Of a stretch of DNA of 64,000 nt, positions 41,708-50,063 are shown piece after piece (position 1 is the first letter of the stretch; every line of letters starts with the position of its first letter). The notes under the pieces are model-generated. The model was not told the origin of the DNA. It searched no databases and saw only the letters and a program-made list of their open reading frames with translations. Source of the stretch: Lachnospiraceae bacterium (GTDB lineage: Bacteria > Bacillota > Clostridia > Lachnospirales > Lachnospiraceae); contig JAILLN010000038.1 in assembly GCA_024693135.1 (NCBI GenBank), positions 1 through 64,000 on the forward strand. The letters run 5' to 3'. The translations under genes and the position numbers were made by a program.

Positions 41708-41894
41708 CCTTGCATTTCCACACCGCCTCACCGCTCACTTAATGCGGAGCTTCCCGCCTACTGCGACTATGCAATCTCGGCTTGGCGAGCCAACTTAAAA
41801 GCGTGTTGTCTCGCCAGACAGCCGATCTTGCAAGTCTCCGTCCGGCGGCAATCTCCGCGTGTTCGCGGTAAGAGGCGCCTTAGGAAACGCAAGG
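41708..41894. repeat. Structured inverted-repeat element, copy B
   Basis: This 187-base element is copy A in reverse orientation. The ends CCTTGCATTTCC and GGAAACGCAAGG match as inverted repeats in 11 of 12 bases. The central hairpin (41765-41836) pairs GACT, TGCAA, TCGGCT and TGGCGAG with CTCGCCA, AGCCGA, TTGCA and AGTC. Relative to copy A, four pairs are changed on both sides so that pairing is kept. Confidence 0.82.
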
Positions 41895-42054
41895 CTCCTT
41901 GGTGGCTCACGCTTCGCAGAACACATGTGAGCATGGCATAGACATCCCAAAGTATACAGTACGATATCCCGGTATACACTTCCTTTATTCGTTTTGAGCA
42001 CGACAAAGTTCCCATAAAACCCCAGACTTCCATCATAGCTCTTTTTTCGATCAA

Positions 42055-42071
42055 GGAACCGTCCCCTGACC
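42055..42071. repeat. REP-like sequence in the repeat region
   Basis: GGAACCGTCCCCTGACC resembles the cores of 3245-3268 and 12536-12558 (AGAACCGTCCCCTTGTC type), but it does not lie at a gene end. Confidence 0.4.
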
Positions 42072-42145
42072 AACGCGGATCGGGGAGCCGGCTCCGTACC
42101 CGTCTTCACCTCAGCCAGAACAACGTAATACAGCGTGGAGGGGGA

Positions 42146-42371
42146 GCCGGGAAAAATGATATCTGCAGAGGCTCTAATGCCGGCGTTTCTTAGCGAGCCC
42201 GAGACGCATAAATTTCGCGAGTGCGAAGGCTGGGCTTGCGCCTCATAACCTTCTGTCATGCAATGAAACCGGATCGGCGCAAGACCAGAACAGCGCCGAG
42301 CGAAATTTTGTCATGCGGCGACGGGCGAGCTTAGAAACGACCGAGCGCCTGGCAGATATCATTTTTTCGGC
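42146..42371. repeat. Large imperfect palindrome
   Basis: Left arm from 42146 (GCCGGGAAAAATGATATCTG, then CGTTTCTTAGCGAGCCC and AAATTTCGCGAG) and right arm to 42371 (CGAGCGAAATTTTG, GGGCGAGCTTAGAAACG, then GCAGATATCATTTTTTCGGC) are diverged inverted copies of about 70 bases. The GATATCTGC module also occurs next to copy A at 35701-35739. Confidence 0.65.
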
Positions 42372-42461
42372 GACCCGGGTTGGTACATAACACCACAGCC
42401 ATGCGACATCCCATGCAGCGTGGAGGGCGACCCGGGTCCGTACATAACACCATAGCCACGC
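42369..42461. repeat. Two direct repeats of about 36 bp
   Basis: GGCGACCCGGGT, GTACATAACACCA and AGCCA(C/T)GC recur at 42369-42404 and 42426-42461 with few changes. A GCGTGGAGGG motif before the second copy is also found at 42131-42143. Confidence 0.65.
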
Positions 42462-42517
42462 AGCCTATCGTTTTTTTTGCACAGGTTATATTATATCTGC
42501 TGAAAAATCGGGTGTCA

Positions 42518-42551
42518 AAGAAAAAGGGGGCGCAGCTTCTGCCACGCCCCC
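42518..42551 (-). terminator. Rho-independent terminator of the first chemoreceptor gene
   Basis: Stem GGGGGCG (42526-42532) / CGCCCCC (42545-42551), with an inner CAG/CTG pair, is followed on the minus strand by CTTTTT-rich sequence. It lies about 20 bases after the stop codon. Confidence 0.85.
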
Positions 42552-42571
42552 GGAAAAGAAAACATCCGTTT

Positions 42572-44290
42572 TTATTCCATCTTGAACTTCGCCACGATCT
42601 CTTTCATCTCCTCTGCAAAGTGCACCGTTTCCTCTGCGATGACATCCGTCTCCGAGGCAATGGTCACGATATCCGTGGTCTTGTTGGCGATATCGGTCAC
42701 TCCCTTCGCGGATTCCCCGATGGTGGCATTGATGCCCTCGATGGAGGTAGATACCACATCGATGGATTCGTTGAGGTTGGTCACGGATTCGTTGATGCTG
42801 TCCATGCTGACCTCGAAGGAGCTGGCATCGCTGGCATACTGCTCTACCACGGAATCAAACTCTGCATAATCGGCCATGACGTTCTGGTCTACAAATTCCA
42901 GCGCCCTGGTCAGGCAGCCGGACATGTTCTGCACGGCTGTATTGACCTCCGCCACGATCTCATTGATGCCGGTAACGGTATCGGAGGACTGTCCGGCCAG
43001 ATGTCCGATCTCTTCTGCGACCACGGCAAAGCCTCTCCCGGCTTCTCCGGCTCTGGCCGCCTCGATGGAAGCATTGAGGGCAAGGAGGTTCGTCTGGCTT
43101 GCGATGCTGCGGATCTGCTCTGTCAGCTCGTTGATCTTTTCCACGGCCTTGCTCTGCTCGATGGCCTCATCCGACTGGGTCTTTACGTCGGAGAAGATCT
43201 GGGTGGTCTTCTGTGCGGAAGCATTGACCTGCAGCTTGATCTCGGAAGCCTTCTTGCGGATGTCGGAAGCGGACTTTGTGCCGTCCTGGGACAGGCTGTG
43301 GATCTGGGATGCATGATCCAGCATTCCCTGCACATTGCTGTTGATGGTCTCGGTAGTGGCTGCGGTTTCCTGCATTCCGGCCGCCAGCTCCTGGGAGGTA
43401 GCCGACTCATCCGAGGAGTCGTCATTCATGGTAAGGGTCATTTCCTTCAGCCTCTGCGCCTTTGCGGAAAGATTGTCGGCCACATCATCCAGCTCATGGA
43501 CCGTGCTTCTGAGCACTGCCCTCATTTCACCGATGGCCCGGGCGATATGTCCCAGCTCATCCTTTCTTGCCACCAGGGCGTCTGCCTCGGGATTATGGGT
43601 GAAGTCCAGCCTTCCTGTGCGCTCCACCATGCCCACCAGCGGGCGGATGGGACGCAGCAGCATTTTGGTATAAAGCAGGATCAGAAGGGCAAGGATGACA
43701 AAGGCGATGCCCAGGGTGAAGATGCTGCTGAGGATGGTCTTTTTGATATGGGATACCACATCGTCCTCATCCGCGGTGATGATCAGAATATTATGGGAGC
43801 CCGGCATGATATAGGAAGCCGCATATTTGTTCTTCCCCTTGAACTTGTAGGTGATGATATCCGGATCCGGAGCCACGCCGCTCTTTAGCTGTTCCACGAT
43901 CCCCTTCACAGCGGCATTTTCCACCGGCTGTCCGATCTTTTCCGGCGTGGGATGATAGAGCATGATGCCGTTTTCATCGACCAGGTATGCATAGCTGGAG
44001 GTGAAATCAGACACCTGCACATTGCCGATCATTCCATCCAGGGAAGAAGGATCCGCCATGATCTGGATGGCCTTTGCATTCAACAGCTGTCCGGTCTGGA
44101 TAGTAAGGGAAAGCATGTCATTCTGTACCGTCTCAATGTATTTCTTTCGAAACTGCGTGATGGTGACCGTCTCCGCCAATACAGCCGTGATCAGCATCGC
44201 CACCACCGCGGCGATCATGATGGGTGCGGCCAGTGTCCGAAAGCCCTTCAGCTTTTTCCCATCTTTTTTGTTTTCGTTTTTCCTTTCCAT
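42572..44290 (-). CDS. Methyl-accepting chemotaxis protein
   Basis: This encodes 572 residues from the ATG at 44290 (GGGGGG seven bases upstream). It has an N-terminal membrane segment, a single-Cache extracytoplasmic domain ([43 protein letters not shown]), a second membrane segment, a HAMP region and a signalling domain with the hairpin tip [36 protein letters not shown]. The receptor tip is well conserved, so it should couple to CheA/CheW. The ligand is unknown; Cache domains of this type often bind small organic acids or amino acids. No che genes lie in the window. Confidence 0.93.
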   Translation of the reverse strand: MERKNENKKDGKKLKGFRTLAAPIMIAAVVAMLITAVLAETVTITQFRKKYIETVQNDMLSLTIQTGQLLNAKAIQIMADPSSLDGMIGNVQVSDFTSSYAYLVDENGIMLYHPTPEKIGQPVENAAVKGIVEQLKSGVAPDPDIITYKFKGKNKYAASYIMPGSHNILIITADEDDVVSHIKKTILSSIFTLGIAFVILALLILLYTKMLLRPIRPLVGMVERTGRLDFTHNPEADALVARKDELGHIARAIGEMRAVLRSTVHELDDVADNLSAKAQRLKEMTLTMNDDSSDESATSQELAAGMQETAATTETINSNVQGMLDHASQIHSLSQDGTKSASDIRKKASEIKLQVNASAQKTTQIFSDVKTQSDEAIEQSKAVEKINELTEQIRSIASQTNLLALNASIEAARAGEAGRGFAVVAEEIGHLAGQSSDTVTGINEIVAEVNTAVQNMSGCLTRALEFVDQNVMADYAEFDSVVEQYASDASSFEVSMDSINESVTNLNESIDVVSTSIEGINATIGESAKGVTDIANKTTDIVTIASETDVIAEETVHFAEEMKEIVAKFKME

Positions 44291-44419
44291 AGCTTTTCCC
44301 CCCATTTTGTTTATTTCAGACAAAACCCCGTACCCCAGGCATGCAGCTCCCACAGGATCTCCCTTCAGGCTGAAGCACGTGCCGGTTTTGTTCTGTGCAT
44401 ATTGTTCCGGGCAACCGTT

Positions 44420-46528
44420 TTAGGATTCCGATTCCTGTCCGTTATATTTGAACTTCTTCGTGATCCTCACCAGCTCCTCCACGGCTTCCCTGGCATCCTG
44501 CAGCTTCTGATAGCCGTCCTCATTGGCCGACCGCATCTCATCCGAGCGGGAAGCAATGTCATTGACGCTGTCCGCTGACCTCACCGTCATGCCATTGATG
44601 TCGTCTGCCGCGGTAAGGATTTCCTCAATATAATGCTCCAGGGAATCGGTGCCTGTCCGCACTCTGGACATGATGTCGATGAAGTAGTCCGCATCCGCCA
44701 GGTAGCGCTCCCCGGAATCCTGGAACATCCGGTAATCCGTAAGTACGGTCTCCTCCAGGAAATCCATGAGCTGGGTGATGCAGTCGTTCATATTCTGGAC
44801 GGCATTCCCCACTTCCTCCACGATGCCGCTGATATTGTCCACGGTCTTCATGGTCTGGTTCGCTAAGGAGCCGATCTCGTCTGCCACCACGGCAAATCCT
44901 CTCCCTGCTTCCCCGGCTCTGGCGGCTTCGATGGATGCATTTAAGGCCAGAAGGTTCGTCTGTCCGGAAATGCTCTTGATGTCGTCGGTGAGCTCGTGGA
45001 TCCGCTCCACGGCCTTGCTCTGCTCGATGGCTTCCGCGCTCTTCACCTTCATCACATCATACATCTTATGGGTCTTGTCGCTGGAAGTCCCGCTTCTCTT
45101 CTGCATATCCCCGGCGCGTTCCTGGATCCGCTTGGATTCTTCCTCGCTCTGGACTGCCAGGTCGTTGATCTCCTGCATCTGGTTTCGCACATCGCCCACA
45201 TGGCGTACGATCTGGGAGGTATTCTCGGTAGCCTCTGCCATGCCCTGCGCCAGGTTTCTCGTGGCATCCGTATTGTCGTCGGTACGGGCATTATTTTCCT
45301 TCATGATGCTGTCCAGGTTATCGATGCTGCCGTTGATGGCCCGCTCCACGTCATTGAAGGAATCCACCATCCCCCGGAAGGCCGTCCTCATGCCATGCAC
45401 TCCCGCAGCCATCTGTCCGATCTCATCCTTCTGGGACATGAGCTTTCCGCCGCTCTTAGAGGAAGTCAGGTCCAGCTTCGCGGTCTGGTCGATAATGTCC
45501 GTCAGGGAATGGATCGGCTTGGCCAGGCCGTTGCCGACAAAGAATCCAACCACCGCACAGACGAAAAGGGCCAGGATCACTGCACCCAGGATGGTATACA
45601 GCAGGGTATAGGCCTCCGCATAGATCTCCGACTTCGGAGCCGTCAGGAAAAGCTTCATGGAATTTTTCGTCGGCTGATATACCATGAGACGGTCTACGCC
45701 CTTATAGGAATAAGCATAGGTCTTGCCGCGGTTTTCCTCGCTGTCCGCAAAGGCCGAGACTCCCGCAAGGCTTGGATCCAGGGACGCAAGGGCTTTTCCG
45801 TTTTCTTCGCCCTGATGATATACGATGTCCCCGGCCGCATTCGTCAGGAAGCCGTAGCCGGAATCAAAAAGGCTGACGGAATCCACCATAGAGGTCAGCA
45901 GGTCAAAGGAGATGTCCATGCCCACGATGCCGATGGAGGTGCCATCCTGGGAATAGAGGGGCACCACATAGGAGATCATGTATACATTGATATTGCTGTT
46001 GAGATAGGGATCCATCCAGATGGGCTCTCCATGCTGGACCGGGATATAATACCAGCCCACATGCTCAAGATCCGACGGTTCATACATGGAAAAATCCGTA
46101 GGCACCACCTCGGAAAAAGGATCCGAAAGGCTGTCCCTGGTGAGGAAGCATCCCGAGGTAGGATTGGTATACTCCGGATTATAGCGGATATAGGCGGTTA
46201 TTGCTCCGTCCGTATGCTCAGCAAACCGGTGGACCTGCTCCAGCACCTGGCTTGTATAGGCATCCGCATAATTGACATCGGAAAAGAAACGGCGCTCGCT
46301 GAGTCCGCTCAGGACGATATCCGACAGGATGTTCACGGACTGCTCCACCCTGGAGATCGTGGAGTCCAGCTCGTTGGCTACCGCGGCGGTCTTATTCACC
46401 ATATTTTCGGTGGAATCCTCCTCCGCGATCCGCATGGTGCTCCGGATAGACAGCACGCTGATGATCCCGGCGGTCAGAAGCGAGCAAAGCAATATGCCGA
46501 GTATGATTTTTAAACGTATGGATTTCAT
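44420..46528 (-). CDS. Methyl-accepting chemotaxis protein with dCache domain
   Basis: This encodes 702 residues, with AGGGGG before the ATG. The membrane segment at about 7-27 is followed by a large double-Cache domain (about 35-310, with YIRYNPEYTNPTSGCFLTRD, WYYIPVQHGEPIWMDPYLNS and IGIVGMDISFDLLTSMVD). A second membrane segment, a HAMP region and a signalling domain with [35 protein letters not shown] follow. It is a paralogue of the receptor encoded downstream but has its own promoter at 46571-46599. The ligand is unknown. Confidence 0.93.
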   Translation of the reverse strand: MKSIRLKIILGILLCSLLTAGIISVLSIRSTMRIAEEDSTENMVNKTAAVANELDSTISRVEQSVNILSDIVLSGLSERRFFSDVNYADAYTSQVLEQVHRFAEHTDGAITAYIRYNPEYTNPTSGCFLTRDSLSDPFSEVVPTDFSMYEPSDLEHVGWYYIPVQHGEPIWMDPYLNSNINVYMISYVVPLYSQDGTSIGIVGMDISFDLLTSMVDSVSLFDSGYGFLTNAAGDIVYHQGEENGKALASLDPSLAGVSAFADSEENRGKTYAYSYKGVDRLMVYQPTKNSMKLFLTAPKSEIYAEAYTLLYTILGAVILALFVCAVVGFFVGNGLAKPIHSLTDIIDQTAKLDLTSSKSGGKLMSQKDEIGQMAAGVHGMRTAFRGMVDSFNDVERAINGSIDNLDSIMKENNARTDDNTDATRNLAQGMAEATENTSQIVRHVGDVRNQMQEINDLAVQSEEESKRIQERAGDMQKRSGTSSDKTHKMYDVMKVKSAEAIEQSKAVERIHELTDDIKSISGQTNLLALNASIEAARAGEAGRGFAVVADEIGSLANQTMKTVDNISGIVEEVGNAVQNMNDCITQLMDFLEETVLTDYRMFQDSGERYLADADYFIDIMSRVRTGTDSLEHYIEEILTAADDINGMTVRSADSVNDIASRSDEMRSANEDGYQKLQDAREAVEELVRITKKFKYNGQESES

Positions 46529-46570
46529 CTTTCTGCCCCCTAACTTTCAAGAATATACTCCACTTCATCC

Positions 46571-46599
46571 ATGATACTCTAAACAGGACTTCAAAACAA
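46571..46599 (-). promoter_or_regulatory. Promoter of the dCache chemoreceptor gene
   Basis: On the minus strand: -35 TTGTTT (46594-46599), a 17-base spacer and -10 TATCAT (46571-46576), 43 bases upstream of the start codon. It looks sigmaA-like, not like a flagellar sigma28 promoter. Confidence 0.58.
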
Positions 46600-46683
46600 C
46601 ACTATTATGTCAATGAAGGCGCTTATTTTTTTGTTTCAGCACAGGATTTACGAAGCTTCGGGAAAGCCGGGGGCGGCCAGGAT

Positions 46684-48081
46684 TCAGCAGGATTTTCCTG
46701 TGGGCTTTACCACATGTCCGGTATAATAAAACCCATGGCATTCATCCAGGCTTACCTCAATGAATTCACCGGGTTTTTGCCCTTCTCCCGGAAAGTGTAC
46801 CACATGGTTCTGGGAGATCCTCCCGGTAAGCATGGCCGGATCCTTTTCATTCACGCCTTCAACCAGCACTTCCATGATCCTGCCGGTAAAACGCCCTGCC
46901 CTCTCCTTTGCTGTATCCTGTACGCATTTCAGCACCCGGTCAAACTGCTCCTGGACAAATTCCCGGGGGAGCTGCTCCATCAAGGCCGCAGGGGTGCCTG
47001 TCCGTTTCGAATACTGGAAGGTAAACGCCCCGTCGAAGCCGGCCTTCCGGATCACGTCGATGGTATCGTCCACATCCTTTTCCGTTTCGGTAGGAAATCC
47101 CACGATGATATCCGTGGTAATGGCCGCCTCCGGGATCTCCTCCCGGATCCTTGCCACCAGATCCAGATAAGCTTCCTTCGTATAATGCCGGTTCATGGCC
47201 GACAATATCCGGCTTGACCCGGACTGCAGGGGCAGGTGGATGTGTCGGGCGATCTTCTCGTGGTCGCGGATAACATGGATCAAGTCCGGGGAAAGATCCT
47301 TTGGGTGGGAAGTCATGAAGCGGATCCTGCCGATGCCCGGTATCTGTGCTGCTTCAGACAGGAGCCCGGAAAAGTCCGCCGGCCGGTCGAGACCCTTCCC
47401 GTAGGAATTCACGTTCTGCCCCAAAAGCATCACTTCCTTCACCCCGTCTTCTGCCAGGGCCTCCACTTCCTTCAGGATCTCCTTCGGATCCCGGCTGTAC
47501 TCCCTGCCCCGCACATAGGGCACGATACAGTATGAGCAGAAATTGTTGCAGCCCACCATGATATTGACGCCGCTCTTGAAGGGATATTTTCTCCGCTTCG
47601 GCAGATCCTCCAATAGATCCCTGTGCTCCTCCCAGATCTCCACGACCCTCCTGCCTTCGCTCAGCCTCTCGTAGAGCAGCTCGGCAAACCGGTATAGATT
47701 ATGGGTTCCGAAGATCAGGTCCACATAGGGGTAGGATGTCCGGATCTTCTCTCTGACCTCCGCCTCCTGCATCATGCACCCGCAAAGGGCAATGAGCATC
47801 CCGGGCCGATCCTGCTTAATCTGCTTGGCCACCCCCAGCCTGCCGTAGAGCCTCTTGTCGGCATGCTCCCGGACCGTGCAGGTATTGTACAGCAGAAGAT
47901 CGGCTTCCGACTCCTGAAGGGCCGGCAGGTATCCCATCTCCTCCAGGATCCCTGCGATCTTTTCCGAATCCCGCTCATTCATCTGGCAGCCAAAGGTGAC
48001 CACGAAATACCGAAGCCCTCTTCCCTGCACCAGTCCGGCCGCCTTCCGGATATATTCTTTCTGCCTTTCAAGCTCTGTCAT
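46684..48081 (-). CDS. miaB: tRNA-2-methylthio-N6-dimethylallyladenosine synthase
   Basis: This encodes 465 residues from the ATG at 48081 with AAAGGA upstream; the frame to 48132 is not used. The N-terminal UPF0004 domain has the cluster cysteines FGCQMNERDSE, YNTCTVREHAD and ALCGCMMQEAEV. The radical-SAM domain has VGCNNFCSYCIVPYVRGRE, and a C-terminal TRAM domain covers about 400-460. It adds a methylthio group to i6A37 made by MiaA. In most Clostridia it directly precedes mutS; here two chemoreceptors and a repeat region intervene. Confidence 0.96.
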   Translation of the reverse strand: MTELERQKEYIRKAAGLVQGRGLRYFVVTFGCQMNERDSEKIAGILEEMGYLPALQESEADLLLYNTCTVREHADKRLYGRLGVAKQIKQDRPGMLIALCGCMMQEAEVREKIRTSYPYVDLIFGTHNLYRFAELLYERLSEGRRVVEIWEEHRDLLEDLPKRRKYPFKSGVNIMVGCNNFCSYCIVPYVRGREYSRDPKEILKEVEALAEDGVKEVMLLGQNVNSYGKGLDRPADFSGLLSEAAQIPGIGRIRFMTSHPKDLSPDLIHVIRDHEKIARHIHLPLQSGSSRILSAMNRHYTKEAYLDLVARIREEIPEAAITTDIIVGFPTETEKDVDDTIDVIRKAGFDGAFTFQYSKRTGTPAALMEQLPREFVQEQFDRVLKCVQDTAKERAGRFTGRIMEVLVEGVNEKDPAMLTGRISQNHVVHFPGEGQKPGEFIEVSLDECHGFYYTGHVVKPTGKSC

Positions 48082-48182
48082 ATAAATCCTTTTTCCAATC
48101 TGTTCGATCCTGTTTTGCTGTTTTAAAAACAATTGTTATCTTAACCTGCCCTTCCGGCAGATGCCCGAAGGGCTTTGTAATG

Positions 48183-48216
48183 AAAGAAAATCAGGGGCGG
48201 CATAACCCGCCCCTGA
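48183..48216 (-). terminator. Rho-independent terminator of pckA
   Basis: A perfect ten-base stem TCAGGGGCGG (48191-48200) / CCGCCCCTGA (48207-48216) is followed on the minus strand by TTTTCTTTC. It lies about 30 bases after the pckA stop. Confidence 0.88.
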
Positions 48217-48243
48217 CCGTTCATTCTGCCTATTATCGGCTGA

Positions 48244-49857
48244 TCAAAGCTTCGGACCGGCTGCCACCAGTGCCTTGCCGGCATCGTTTCCTTCATATTT
48301 CGCAAAGTTCTTGATGAAACGTCCTGCCAGATCCTTCGCCTTCTCTTCCCACTGGGAGGCATCCGCATAGGTATCCCTCGGATCCAGGATAGCGGGATCC
48401 ACGCCGGGAAGCTCTGTAGGAACCTCGAAGTTGAAGATCGGGATCTTCTTCGTGGGAGCCTTGTTTACGTCGCCATTCAAGATAGCGTCGATGATGCCGC
48501 GGGTATCCTTGATGGAGATCCTCTTTCCGGTGCCGTTCCAGCCGGTATTGACCAGATAAGCCTTGGCTCCGCTCTTCTTCATCTTCTTTACCAGCTCCTC
48601 GCCGTACTTGGTCGGATGCAGCTCCAGGAAGGCCTGGCCGAAGCAGGCTGAGAAGGTCGGGGTCGGCTCGGTGATGCCGCGCTCCGTACCGGCCAGCTTT
48701 GCCGTAAAGCCGGACAGGAAGTAGTACTGGGTCTGCTCCGGATCCAGGATGGAGACCGGCGGCAGCACGCCGAAGGCATCCGCCGAAAGGAAGATCACGT
48801 TCTGTGCATCCGGGCCGGCAGAGATCGGGCTGACTTTCTTCACGATATTCTCAATATGCTCGATCGGATAGGAAACCCTGGTATTCTCCGTCACGCTCTT
48901 GTCGGCAAAGTCAATCTTGCCGTTTTGGTCCACCGTGACGTTCTCCAGAAGGGCATCCCTCTTGATGGCATTGTAGATGTCGGGCTCGGATTCCTTGTCC
49001 AGATTGATGACCTTTGCATAGCAGCCGCCCTCAAAGTTGAAGACGCCGTTGTCATCCCAGCCATGCTCGTCATCGCCGATGAGCAGCCTCTTGGGATCGG
49101 TGGAAAGGGTGGTCTTGCCTGTGCCGGAAAGACCGAAGAAGATGGCCGTATTCTTGCCTTCCATATCGGTATTGGCAGAGCAGTGCATGGAAGCAATGCC
49201 CTTCAGAGGCAGATAATAGTTCATCATGGAGAACATGCCCTTCTTCATCTCGCCGCCATACCAGGTATTGATGATGACCTGCTCACGGCTGGTGATATTG
49301 AAGGCCACGCAGGTCTCTGAACCAAGACCCAGCTCCTTGTAATTCTCCACCTTTGCCAGGGAAGCATTGTATACGACGAAATCCGGCTTGAAGTCCTTCA
49401 GCTCCTCTTCGGAGGGCTGGATGAACATATTCTTGATGAAATGAGCCTGCCATGCCACTTCCATGATGAAGCGGACAGCCATGCGGGAATCTTTATTGGC
49501 TCCGCAGAAGGCATCCACGACAAAAAGTCTCTTGTTGCAGAGCTCCTTCTTTGCGATCTCCTTGACCTTGCCCCAGACTTCCTCGCTCATCTCATGGTTG
49601 TCATTCTTATATTCCGGAGTGGTCCACCAAACCGTGTCCTTGGAGTTTTCATCCATGACGATGTATTTGTCCTTAGGAGAACGTCCGGTGAATTCGCCGG
49701 TCATGACGTTGACTGCATCCAGCTCCGTCAGGACTCCCTTTTCGTAGCCGGTCAGCTCAGGCTTCATCTCCTCATCATACAGGAATTCATACGAAGGGTT
49801 GCGAACGATTTCCGTCGTGCCGGTGATGCCATACTGTTCCAGATTGATCTCTGCCAT
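48244..49857 (-). CDS. pckA: Phosphoenolpyruvate carboxykinase (ATP)
   Basis: This encodes 537 residues from the ATG at 49857 (GAGG seven bases upstream); the frame to 49965 runs over the promoter. Motifs include [14 protein letters not shown], the P-loop [49 protein letters not shown] and a late [13 protein letters not shown]. It interconverts oxaloacetate and PEP with ATP/ADP; in fermenting anaerobes it often runs toward oxaloacetate. It is monocistronic, with a strong promoter and a strong terminator. Confidence 0.97.
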   Translation of the reverse strand: MAEINLEQYGITGTTEIVRNPSYEFLYDEEMKPELTGYEKGVLTELDAVNVMTGEFTGRSPKDKYIVMDENSKDTVWWTTPEYKNDNHEMSEEVWGKVKEIAKKELCNKRLFVVDAFCGANKDSRMAVRFIMEVAWQAHFIKNMFIQPSEEELKDFKPDFVVYNASLAKVENYKELGLGSETCVAFNITSREQVIINTWYGGEMKKGMFSMMNYYLPLKGIASMHCSANTDMEGKNTAIFFGLSGTGKTTLSTDPKRLLIGDDEHGWDDNGVFNFEGGCYAKVINLDKESEPDIYNAIKRDALLENVTVDQNGKIDFADKSVTENTRVSYPIEHIENIVKKVSPISAGPDAQNVIFLSADAFGVLPPVSILDPEQTQYYFLSGFTAKLAGTERGITEPTPTFSACFGQAFLELHPTKYGEELVKKMKKSGAKAYLVNTGWNGTGKRISIKDTRGIIDAILNGDVNKAPTKKIPIFNFEVPTELPGVDPAILDPRDTYADASQWEEKAKDLAGRFIKNFAKYEGNDAGKALVAAGPKL

Positions 49858-49936
49858 TTCATTACCTCTTTCTTTCTTGAAATTATATTTGTTCATCCGG
49901 AATGATCTTGTCGGATGATGATTCACAGCAATACTT

Positions 49937-49965
49937 ATATTAACGAAATCTTCCCGGGTTGTCAA
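49937..49965 (-). promoter_or_regulatory. Strong promoter of pckA
   Basis: On the minus strand: a perfect -35 TTGACA (49960-49965), a 17-base spacer and -10 TAATAT (49937-49942), 80 bases upstream of the start codon. Confidence 0.82.
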
Positions 49966-49966
49966 T

Positions 49967-50002
49967 AAAAAACCGCCCCGGGTTTCCCCGAAGCGGTTTT
50001 TT
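49967..50002 (-). terminator. Rho-independent terminator of the coiled-coil protein gene
   Basis: AAAAAACCGC and GCGGTTTTTT enclose an inner CCCGGGTTTCCCCG. The symmetrical A and T runs make it able to act in both directions. It follows the minus-strand gene ending at 50064. Confidence 0.85.
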
Positions 50003-50047
50003 ATAACATGTCTCAGAGCGTCACATTCACTATGCTTAGAAGAATAA

Positions 50048-50063
50048 TGTCTCTGTCCCCAAA
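50048..50063. repeat. REP-like element abutting the coiled-coil gene stop codon
   Basis: On the minus strand the stop TAA is followed at once by TTTGGGGACAGAGACATT. It differs from the 3245-3268 type but shares the GGGGACNG core and the exact stop-codon position. Confidence 0.5.

Larger units (their letters stand above)
41618..42571. other. Gene-free interval of stacked repeats
   Basis: No supported gene lies in these 954 bases. From left to right it holds a short duplicated AAGCTGCGCCG motif, structured element copy B (41708-41894), a REP-like GGAACCGTCCCCTGACC (42055-42071), a large imperfect palindrome (42146-42371), two direct repeats of about 36 bases (42369-42404 and 42426-42461), and the terminator of the chemoreceptor gene. 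Open frames on both strands cross these repeats and are not called. Confidence 0.75.

Noticed and set aside
35751-41894. A classical insertion sequence or composite transposon formed by the inverted elements
   Set aside because: The elements encode no transposase, and the genes between them are conserved housekeeping genes in their usual order. A MITE-like nature of each element alone remains possible.
41767-42259. Overlapping minus-strand open frames of 95 and 154 codons
   Set aside because: They read through the structured repeat and the palindrome. The conserved pattern is base pairing with compensatory changes, not codon structure.
42380-46513. Two ~500-codon plus-strand open frames (42380-43888 and 44996-46513)
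   Set aside because: Both are antisense to chemoreceptor genes with conserved signalling tips. They are rich in His, Gly and Asp as expected for shadow frames.
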